Positions 18,308-24,770 of a stretch of 64,000 nucleotides of DNA are shown here, one piece after another; position 1 is the stretch's first letter, and every line of letters starts with the position of its first letter. The notes beneath the pieces were generated by a model that saw nothing but the letters and a program-made list of their open reading frames with translations, was not told the origin of the DNA and made no database searches. Both the position numbers and the translations under genes were made by a program. This DNA comes from Roseibaca sp. Y0-43 (GTDB lineage Bacteria; Pseudomonadota; Alphaproteobacteria; Rhodobacterales; Rhodobacteraceae): contig NZ_JAFMPR010000008.1 in NCBI RefSeq assembly GCF_020667835.1, positions 62,001 through 126,000 on the forward strand. Reading direction: 5' to 3'.

Positions 18308-18994
18308 ATGTCGGCAGAGCATCACAAACGCGGGCTTTTGGGGTCCATCCGCTCGAATTTCCTCGCCGGCCTTGCGGTCATCGCGCCGGGCGTGCTGACG
18401 GTCTGGCTGGTCTGGAACGTGGTGACATGGATCGACGGGATCGTGATGCCGCTGATCCCCGCGCGCTTTCAGCCAGAGGTGCTGACAGGCTGGGACGTTC
18501 CCGGCGTGGGCGTGGCGATCTTCCTGATCTTTACCGTGGTGATGGGCTATTTCACCAAGGGCTTCATCGGGCGCACGCTGGTCGGCTGGGGCGAGCGCAT
18601 CGTCGAGGCGATGCCGGTCGTGCGTTCCATCTACAACGCCGTCAAACAGATCGCCGACACGATCCTTGCGCGTTCTGCCCCCACATTCGACCGCGCCTGC
18701 CTGGTGGAATACCCGCGCAAGGGGATATGGGCCACGGCCTTCATCTCGACCACCACGCGCGGGGAAATCGGCGACCGCTTGGGCGCGGATCAGGACGAGA
18801 TGATCTCTGTCTTTCTGCCGACCACGCCGAACCCGACCTCTGGCTTTCTGCTGTTCGTGCCCCGCCGCGACGTGATCGAGCTGGACATGTCGATCGAGGA
18901 TGCCGCGAAGCTGATTATCTCGGCGGGCTTGGTCTATCCCGACAGCCGCAAGGGCAAGCTGGTGGCAGCGCCGGAGGTGAAGGATGCAGGATAA
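18308..18994 (+). CDS. DUF502 family inner-membrane protein
   Basis: The 228-residue protein has two hydrophobic helices near the N-terminus (about 18-42 and 65-85) and a conserved soluble tail with VVRSIYNAVKQIADTI and VFLPTTPNPTSGFLLFVPR, the DUF502 hallmark. Family function is unknown. An AGGACAGGGC ribosome site precedes the start, 19 bp after psuG. It overlaps the next gene by 11 bp, suggesting an operon. Confidence 0.88.
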   Translation: MSAEHHKRGLLGSIRSNFLAGLAVIAPGVLTVWLVWNVVTWIDGIVMPLIPARFQPEVLTGWDVPGVGVAIFLIFTVVMGYFTKGFIGRTLVGWGERIVEAMPVVRSIYNAVKQIADTILARSAPTFDRACLVEYPRKGIWATAFISTTTRGEIGDRLGADQDEMISVFLPTTPNPTSGFLLFVPRRDVIELDMSIEDAAKLIISAGLVYPDSRKGKLVAAPEVKDAG

Positions 18995-19721
18995 ACGCGG
19001 CCTGCGCCTAACTTGGCGGAGGTGGCTGTTTGTGGTGGTGGCGCTTATTGGCGCTGCATCGGCGTTTCTTTTGCATTCGGAACCGCATCTAAGGGCCTAT
19101 TTGTGTCCCACTTGTTCCGGCTTTCATGAAGTATCGCCGAACATTTATGCCGATAGTCAGGCAACCGACGCGCAGATTGAGGCCGCATTGCAAGGCTTTG
19201 ACGCTGCAAGAGACAGGCTGCACAAGATCTATCCCAACCGCGCCGCGGACCCGGTCTGGCTTTTGTGCCTGTCGGGAAATTGTGGTGTATCCGACGGGCC
19301 GCGACCGCTTGCGATGGCCTATTTGAACCTGTTTGTCTTTGTCTATCCAGACGGCGCGACTGCGACCATTCTGGCGCATGAAATGGCCCATGGCGAACTG
19401 CACGCCAGACTTGGCACAGCGCGCCGCTTGGTGTCGCAACCCGTGCCCACTTGGTTCGACGAGGGGCTGGCAGTTCTGGTGTCGCAAGACTCCCGCTATC
19501 TGGAATTCGCAAGTGGCGCGGTCACGGGCTGCAAGGCTGGGGATTGGCCAGAGCCACCATCTGACCAAAGCAGTTTCCGGCGGCAAGCCGCAACAGAGGC
19601 CGAGGCGCTTTACACCGCCTCGGCCTGCAAGACGATTGCTTGGCTGGACGACCACGGCGGGATCAATGCCACACCAGCTTTGATGGACCGGATACGATCA
19701 GGCGACATCGCGGTGCGATAG
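18984..19721 (+). CDS. Uncharacterised membrane-anchored protein with HExxH zinc-peptidase motif
   Basis: The 245-residue protein has one N-terminal membrane helix (residues 13-31), so the rest should be periplasmic. HEMAH at 132-136, preceded by TILA, is a zinc-metallopeptidase motif. WFDEGLAVLV at 157-166 places a second Glu (Glu160) in the W-x-x-EGLA context of gluzincin 'peptidase MA-like' domains. Six cysteines (41, 44, 95, 100, 183, 215) could form disulfides. By eye it is richer in A/T than its neighbours. It overlaps DUF502 by 11 bp. Activity and substrate are unknown. Confidence 0.75.
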   Translation: MQDKRGLRLTWRRWLFVVVALIGAASAFLLHSEPHLRAYLCPTCSGFHEVSPNIYADSQATDAQIEAALQGFDAARDRLHKIYPNRAADPVWLLCLSGNCGVSDGPRPLAMAYLNLFVFVYPDGATATILAHEMAHGELHARLGTARRLVSQPVPTWFDEGLAVLVSQDSRYLEFASGAVTGCKAGDWPEPPSDQSSFRRQAATEAEALYTASACKTIAWLDDHGGINATPALMDRIRSGDIAVR

Positions 19722-19810
19722 GTGCTGATGCATCTGATCCGCGACTTTTCCTTCGCAAAACGCAAATCCCGTGCCAAGATGCCAAAGTAGCCCAAACATC
19801 GGAGCTTGCT

Positions 19811-20842
19811 TTGCGTTCCCTTATCCTGACCGCCTTTGCCCTGCCCCTTTTGGCCACGCCCGACACGGCTTTGGCTGAGTTGCGCTTTTGCAACGAAACA
19901 AATGCGCGCGTCACGGTCGCCATTGGCTACCGCAGCGATGGCGCATGGCGGTCAGAGGGGTGGTGGGCGGTTGAGCCAGACGCCTGCCGCGCGGTCGTGT
20001 CAGAACCGCTGGAAAACCGGTTCTACTATTACCGCGCCACGTCGAAGCTGGATAGCTGGACGCATGAGACTTACTATTTCTGCACCTCGCCGCAGCCCTT
20101 TGACATCATGGGGGACGAGGAGTGCGCCGCGCGCGGCTATGACCGAGAGGCATTTTCGGAAATCGCGCTGAGCGACGGGATCACGCGCTTCACGATGACG
20201 CTGACCAGCAGCAAAACCGCGCCACCGCCACCCGCGCCGCCGCCCGCCCCTGCCCCCATGGCGCAAGGTGACGCGCCGGGCACGCATGGCGAGCCTTATA
20301 CCGTGGCGGGTCTGCTCAGCCATTGCGAGGTGACGGATGCGAGCGTGCAATGCGAATTGCACAATGACGGCTGGCGCTATGTCGCCTCTAGCGCGTTTTA
20401 CACGGACCAAGCGCTGCTGGAGCGGATGATGGACCTTGCCCCCAACACGCCGATGACATGGGTGGGCGATCTGGCGGGCTATGGCGGCGCGAATGTCGAT
20501 GTCACGATCCGCGAGGCGCGGGTGGAAGGGTCCGACCCCTATGCCCGGCTCCGGGCCGAGCTTCAGGGGTTCTGGACCTCGACCAGCGATCCGAATTACC
20601 AGCTTTTGATCGCGGGCGGGGTGTTCGAGGAATGGTATCAGAACATTCCAAGCGACACGCGGCTGATGGAACTGGCCAATACCTGCGAAGGCGCGATGGG
20701 CGACGGCCCCTATCTGCTGGCGCAGAGCTATGCGCGCGATGGCGATATTCGCTGTTTCGAGGTATTCGAGCTGTCGCAGGACAGCCTGTCGTTGTTTCCG
20801 CTAGGCGTGATGCAGCCCCTCGATTTCTACCGCAGCGACTAG
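19811..20842 (+). CDS. DUF1036 secreted protein with a C-terminal extension
   Basis: The protein is about 343 residues. Residues 1-22 form a signal peptide ending ALA. Residues 23 to about 133 fit DUF1036 (LRFCNETNARVTVAIGYR, then GWWAVEPDACR). A Pro/Ala linker follows at 137-150. The C-terminal 180 residues (SHCEVTDASVQCELHNDGWR onwards) match nothing I recognise. The probable start is a TTG at 19811, six bases after GGAG; no in-frame ATG lies near the signal peptide. It is separated from the HExxH gene by 89 bp. Confidence 0.75.
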   Translation: MRSLILTAFALPLLATPDTALAELRFCNETNARVTVAIGYRSDGAWRSEGWWAVEPDACRAVVSEPLENRFYYYRATSKLDSWTHETYYFCTSPQPFDIMGDEECAARGYDREAFSEIALSDGITRFTMTLTSSKTAPPPPAPPPAPAPMAQGDAPGTHGEPYTVAGLLSHCEVTDASVQCELHNDGWRYVASSAFYTDQALLERMMDLAPNTPMTWVGDLAGYGGANVDVTIREARVEGSDPYARLRAELQGFWTSTSDPNYQLLIAGGVFEEWYQNIPSDTRLMELANTCEGAMGDGPYLLAQSYARDGDIRCFEVFELSQDSLSLFPLGVMQPLDFYRSD

Positions 20843-20899
20843 GCCCGCACGCGACGGGTCTTTTCACCGTCATATACCCATGATAAGCGGCCCCCGCAG

Positions 20900-20918
20900 G
20901 CGGAAAATCCTTTTCCGC
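20900..20918 (+). terminator. GCGGAAAA/TTTTCCGC hairpin between the DUF1036 gene and ndk
   Basis: A perfect 8-bp stem with a 3-base loop (TCC) lies 57 bp after the DUF1036 stop and 25 bp before the ndk ATG. It could terminate the upstream gene or form part of the ndk leader. No T-run beyond the stem supports a firm terminator call. Confidence 0.45.
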
Positions 20919-20943
20919 ACCCAGATATATCCGGAGAGTTATC

Positions 20944-21366
20944 ATGGCCCTAGAGCGCACCTTCTCGATCATCAAACCCGATGCAACCGCCCGCAACCTG
21001 ACCGGCAAGATCAATGCCAAGTTCGAAGAAGCCGGTCTGCGCATCGTGGCGCAAAAGCGCATTCACATGACCAAGGCCCAAGCCGGCGAGTTCTACAAGG
21101 TCCACGCTGAACGCCCCTTCTATGACGAACTGTGCGAATTCATGGCATCCGGCCCGGTTGTCGTGCAGGTTCTGGAAGGCGAGAACGCGATCGCCAAGAA
21201 CCGCGAAGTCATGGGCGCGACCAACCCCGCCGATGCCGCCCCCGGCACCATTCGCGCGGAATTCGCGCAATCGGTTGGCGAGAACTCGGTCCATGGCTCT
21301 GACGCGCCGGAAACCGCGGCGGTCGAGATCGCCTATTTCTTCGCAGGTATTGAACTGGTCGGCTAA
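20944..21366 (+). CDS. ndk: Nucleoside diphosphate kinase
   Basis: Ndk transfers the terminal phosphate of ATP to nucleoside diphosphates via a phospho-histidine. The 140-residue length is standard. The active-site motif ENSVHGSD carries His117, and [11 protein letters not shown] opens the fold. A GGAGAG ribosome site precedes the start. An intrinsic terminator follows at 21391. Confidence 0.96.
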   Translation: MALERTFSIIKPDATARNLTGKINAKFEEAGLRIVAQKRIHMTKAQAGEFYKVHAERPFYDELCEFMASGPVVVQVLEGENAIAKNREVMGATNPADAAPGTIRAEFAQSVGENSVHGSDAPETAAVEIAYFFAGIELVG

Positions 21367-21390
21367 GCCCGACCGGCCGCGCTGAACGAG

Positions 21391-21420
21391 AGGCCCCGGG
21401 TCACGCCCGGGGCCTTTGGT
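21391..21420 (+). terminator. Intrinsic terminator after ndk
   Basis: A perfect 10-bp stem AGGCCCCGGG / CCCGGGGCCT with loop TCACG is followed by TTGGTTTT, 25 bp past the ndk stop. Confidence 0.8.
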
Positions 21421-21423
21421 TTT

Positions 21424-21499
21424 AGGGGGGCTGTCTGCCCCCCTCGCCCGCGCCTTGCGGCGCGCGCTCACCCCCCGAGGATATTTAGGCAAGGATGAA
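21424..21499 (+). repeat. Hairpin plus GAGGATATTT intergenic repeat element, copy 2
   Basis: The stem AGGGGGGC / GCCCCCCT with loop TGTCT (21424-21444) is followed by a GC-rich spacer (21445-21470) and then CCCCCCGAGGATATTT and GCAAGGATGA. It matches the copy at 11732 in stem style, loop and downstream block, but has a 26-bp insertion between hairpin and block. It lies between ndk and the acyltransferase gene. Confidence 0.7.
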
Positions 21500-21552
21500 A
21501 ACAGGAACGGTTCTGCATTTACCGCGCCTGTTCTTCCTGACAGATTGCGGGA

Positions 21553-22941
21553 ATGTTTGAGCGCGTCGAATTGCCAGTCTGGGCATTGATCCTGATCGTG
21601 GGCTTTGCCGCGGTCACTTTCGCGTCGCATTTCCTGTTCCCGTCCGTGCGCTGGTTTTTCCGCAAACGCGCCGAGCGGGCGGTCGCGCGGTTGAACCAAC
21701 GTCTGAAGCGCCCGATAGAGCCGTTCAAGCTGATGCGGCGGCAGGACCAGGTGATCCGGCTGGTCTATGACCCGCAGGTTATGGAAGCGGTGCGCCACTA
21801 TGCCCGCGAGGAAGGCATTCCGCCCAATGTGGCCTTTGAAAAGGCGCGCTCCTACGCGCGCGAGATCGTGCCGGGATTTTCCACCGCCACCTATTTCGGG
21901 CTGGCCATAAGGCTTGCGCGGCGCATTGGCGAGGGTTTGTACCAAGTGGTGGTGCGCGCCGAGGACCAGAGCGAGCTGGACCATGTCGCGCCCGAGGATG
22001 CGATCGTCTTCGTGATGAACCATCGCTCGAACATGGATTACGTGTTGGTGACATGGCTTGCCTCGCAGCATTCCGCGCTGAGCTACGCGGTGGGCGAATG
22101 GGCGCGGATCTGGCCGCTGAAATCGCTGATCCGGGCGATGGGAGCCTATTTCATCCGGCGGCGCTATGCCAATCCGCTCTATCGGGCGGTGTTGGCGCGC
22201 TATGTGCAGATGTCTGTGCAACAGGGCATCACGCAGGCGATCTTCCCAGAGGGCGGGCTGAGCCTGGATGGGCATGTGGGGCGCGCCAAGGTGGGGCTTT
22301 TGACCTATATCCTGCGCGGCTGGGACAAGACCGGGGTGCGCGATGTGTTGTTCGTGCCCGTGGCGCTGGCCTATGACCGCGTGCTGGAGGACCGCGTGCT
22401 GATTGCCGCGCAGGCCAGCGGTCGGCGGCGCTTTCGCGGGCGCACGGGCGTGGCGCTGGGGTTCGTGGCGCGCATCTTGTGGCAAAAGCTGTGGGGGCGG
22501 TTCCGGGGCTTTGGGCAGGCGGCGGTCAGCTATGGCCAGCCTGTGTCGCTGCGCGCCTTTGCCCGCAGCCATCCCGACCATGATGCCGAAGCGCTGGGCG
22601 ACTTGCTGATGGCGCGGATTCGCGCAGCCATGCCGATCCTTGCGGTGCCGCTGAGCGCCGCCACGCTGCAAGCGCGGGGCGGACGCGGCAACAGGTCGCA
22701 GCTGGAAGCAGAGGCCAGCGCGATCCTGGAACAGCTGGAAATGGCCGCGCCAGAGCCTGCGCGCGTGCAGGAGATGATGGCGCGTGGCTTGGCGCAACTG
22801 GCGCTACGCGGCGTGATTGTTGAGGATTCCGGCGAATTCCGCGTGTCCGGGGACGCGCAAGACCTGATCGCCTATTACGCCGCCTCGGCCAGTCGAGAGC
22901 CGGGACCGGATGCGTCGCCGCCCGACAGGCTTTCGACATAA
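21553..22941 (+). CDS. PlsB-like glycerol-3-phosphate acyltransferase
   Basis: The 462-residue protein has an N-terminal membrane helix (residues 10-30) and the acyltransferase motifs NHRSNMD (His157, Asp162, the HX4D catalytic pair) and FPEGGLS (231-237). These match the PlsB-type glycerol-3-phosphate/lysophosphatidate acyltransferase superfamily, which starts phospholipid assembly. It is much shorter than E. coli PlsB (about 800 residues), so the exact acceptor is uncertain. It stands alone between the repeat element and ccr. Confidence 0.83.
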   Translation: MFERVELPVWALILIVGFAAVTFASHFLFPSVRWFFRKRAERAVARLNQRLKRPIEPFKLMRRQDQVIRLVYDPQVMEAVRHYAREEGIPPNVAFEKARSYAREIVPGFSTATYFGLAIRLARRIGEGLYQVVVRAEDQSELDHVAPEDAIVFVMNHRSNMDYVLVTWLASQHSALSYAVGEWARIWPLKSLIRAMGAYFIRRRYANPLYRAVLARYVQMSVQQGITQAIFPEGGLSLDGHVGRAKVGLLTYILRGWDKTGVRDVLFVPVALAYDRVLEDRVLIAAQASGRRRFRGRTGVALGFVARILWQKLWGRFRGFGQAAVSYGQPVSLRAFARSHPDHDAEALGDLLMARIRAAMPILAVPLSAATLQARGGRGNRSQLEAEASAILEQLEMAAPEPARVQEMMARGLAQLALRGVIVEDSGEFRVSGDAQDLIAYYAASASREPGPDASPPDRLST

Positions 22942-23076
22942 AATTACAAAATGACAATATTCAGGGTTGCAATGTTGCGCGGCCCATTTTATCCATGCTG
23001 CAAGCGCCGCATGAATTCTGCGTCGCAGCACCTCAACCGGGGCTGACCCCCCGCAACCCTGAGCTTGGAGGCCGAC
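22942..23076 (+). promoter_or_regulatory. ccr upstream region with TTGCAATGTTGC and ATGCTGCAA motifs
   Basis: This 135-bp leader is AT-rich at its start (AAATTACAAAATGACAATATT). It contains TTGCAATGTTGC at 22967-22978 and ATGCTGCAA at 22995-23003, plus a strong TTGGAGG ribosome site before the ATG. The TTGCAA cores are reminiscent of motifs reported for short-chain acyl-CoA-responsive ScfR-type regulators (RamB, PccR). That link is inference. Confidence 0.4.
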
Positions 23077-24369
23077 ATGGCGCTGGATAACCAGACGGGC
23101 ATCGCCCAATACGACGCACCCGAAAAAGACCTCTACGAGATCGGCGAAATGCCCCCGATGGGCTATGTGCCCAAGAAAATGTATGCGTGGACGATCCGCC
23201 GCGAGCGCCATGGCGAACCCGACAAGGCCTTCGAGGTCGAAGTGGTCGACACTTGGGACATCGACAGCCATGAAGTGCTGGTTCTGGTGATGGCCGCGGG
23301 CGTGAATTACAACGGCGTCTGGGCCGGTCTGGGCCAGCCGATCAGCCCGTTTGACGGCCACAAGCAGCCCTATCACATCGCTGGCTCCGACGCGTCGGGC
23401 ATCGTGTGGAAAGTGGGCGACAAGGTCACGCGCTGGAAAGTGGGCGACGAGGTCGTGATCCACTGCAACCAGGACGATGGCGATGACGAGCATTGCAATG
23501 GCGGCGACCCGATGTATTCGCCCAGCCAGCGCATCTGGGGCTACGAGACGCATGACGGCTCTTTCAGCCAGTTCACCCGCGTGCAGGCCCAGCAGCTTAT
23601 GCCGCGCCCCAAGCACCTGACCTGGGAAGAAGCGGCGTGCTACACGCTGACGCTGGCGACCGCCTACCGTATGCTGTTCGGCCATGAGCCGCATGACCTG
23701 AAGCCCGGCCAGAACGTGCTGGTCTGGGGTGCCTCGGGCGGTCTGGGGTCGTATGCGATCCAGCTGGCCAACACCGTGGGTGCGAATGCGATCGGCGTGA
23801 TTTCGGACGAATCCAAGCGGCAATTCGTGATGGATCAGGGCGCAAAAGGCGTCATCAACCGCAAGGAATTCAACTGCTGGGGCCAGTTGCCCAAGGTCGG
23901 CAGCGAAGAATATGCCGAGTGGTTCAAGGAAGCCCGCAAATTCGGCAAGGCGATCTGGGACATCACCGGCAAGGGCGTGAACGTGGACATGGTGTTCGAA
24001 CACCCCGGCGAAGCGACCTTCCCGGTCTCGACGCTGGTGTGCAAGAAGGGCGGCATGGTCGTGATCTGCGCGGGCACGTCCGGCTTCAACTGCACCTTTG
24101 ACGTGCGCTACATGTGGATGCACCAGAAGCGCCTGCAAGGCTCGCATTTCGCGCATCTGAAGCAAGCGTCTGCGGCGAACCAGTTGATGATCGAGCGCCG
24201 TCTGGACCCTTGCATGTCGGAAGTGTTCACCTGGGCAGACATCCCGGCTGCGCATACCAAGATGCTGCGCAACGAACACCTGCCGGGCAACATGGCCGTG
24301 CTGGTGCAATCGCCGCGCACCGGCTTGCGCACGCTGGAAGAGGTGCTGGACGCCGGCCCGACGAAGTAA
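23077..24369 (+). CDS. ccr: Crotonyl-CoA carboxylase/reductase
   Basis: Ccr reductively carboxylates crotonyl-CoA with NADPH and CO2 to ethylmalonyl-CoA, the key step of the ethylmalonyl-CoA pathway for acetate assimilation in organisms without isocitrate lyase. The 430-residue protein is a medium-chain dehydrogenase family member, with the nucleotide-binding loop WGASGGLGSYAIQLAN from about residue 216 and the extended N-terminal region typical of Ccr (ERHGEPDKAFEVEVVDTWDI). The ATG at 23077 follows TTGGAGG. A strong terminator ends the gene. Companion genes of the pathway are not in the window. Confidence 0.95.
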   Translation: MALDNQTGIAQYDAPEKDLYEIGEMPPMGYVPKKMYAWTIRRERHGEPDKAFEVEVVDTWDIDSHEVLVLVMAAGVNYNGVWAGLGQPISPFDGHKQPYHIAGSDASGIVWKVGDKVTRWKVGDEVVIHCNQDDGDDEHCNGGDPMYSPSQRIWGYETHDGSFSQFTRVQAQQLMPRPKHLTWEEAACYTLTLATAYRMLFGHEPHDLKPGQNVLVWGASGGLGSYAIQLANTVGANAIGVISDESKRQFVMDQGAKGVINRKEFNCWGQLPKVGSEEYAEWFKEARKFGKAIWDITGKGVNVDMVFEHPGEATFPVSTLVCKKGGMVVICAGTSGFNCTFDVRYMWMHQKRLQGSHFAHLKQASAANQLMIERRLDPCMSEVFTWADIPAAHTKMLRNEHLPGNMAVLVQSPRTGLRTLEEVLDAGPTK

Positions 24370-24394
24370 ACAGCCCCATCAGCGCAAGCGCATA

Positions 24395-24424
24395 CCGCGA
24401 CCGGCTTTCCGGTCGCGGTTTTTT
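24395..24424 (+). terminator. Intrinsic terminator of ccr
   Basis: A perfect 10-bp stem CCGCGACCGG / CCGGTCGCGG (loop CTTT) is followed directly by TTTTTT, 25 bp past the ccr stop. This is the clearest rho-independent terminator in the window. Confidence 0.92.
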
Positions 24425-24445
24425 CTTGATCGAAGCCTGCCTTGC

Positions 24446-24466
24446 AAATGCTGCATAGCGGCATTT
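24446..24466. promoter_or_regulatory. 21-bp imperfect palindrome (AAATGCTGC / GCGGCATTT) upstream of the DUF1127 gene
   Basis: Two 9-bp arms match at 8 of 9 positions around the 3-base centre ATA. The left arm overlaps TTGCAAATGCTGC (24442-24454). The site lies about 75-95 bp before the DUF1127 ATG and just after the ccr terminator, a suitable operator position. The binding factor is unknown. Confidence 0.45.
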
Positions 24467-24539
24467 CCGTCTTGCTTATTGTGCAGTCGCAGCATCGGCA
24501 TAGATTTAACGGTAACATACCATTTCGAAGGAGCCGACC

Positions 24540-24764
24540 ATGACCTATGCCACCCAGACCCGCGCCCCACGCTCCAGCAGCCTGCTGGCACGTCTGCAAG
24601 AGCTGCGCGACGCGTTCCGCACGCTCATGCAGCAGCGCGCCGTCTACAACCGCACCGCACGCGAATTGCACGCCTTGTCCGACCGCGAACTGGGCGATCT
24701 GGGCATTCACCGCAGTGAAATCCCGCGCATCGCGGCGGAAGCCGCGTTCAAGCACCAAGGCTGA
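24540..24764 (+). CDS. DUF1127 domain small protein
   Basis: The 74-residue protein ends in the YjiS/DUF1127 motif ARELHALSDRELGDLGIHRSEI, rich in Arg. In other alphaproteobacteria DUF1127 proteins are small, abundant and linked to RNA maturation, phosphate or stress responses. No specific role can be read here. It has a strong GAAGGAG ribosome site and its own upstream region with a 21-bp palindrome, so it is probably separately transcribed. It is convergent with rnr, with the two stops 6 bp apart. Confidence 0.85.
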   Translation: MTYATQTRAPRSSSLLARLQELRDAFRTLMQQRAVYNRTARELHALSDRELGDLGIHRSEIPRIAAEAAFKHQG

Positions 24765-24770
24765 CCGCGA

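Noticed and set aside
22804-24309. A 501-codon minus-strand frame opposite ccr
   Set aside because: It is antisense to a full-length, motif-complete ccr gene and shows low-complexity Arg/His-rich sequence with no recognisable family.
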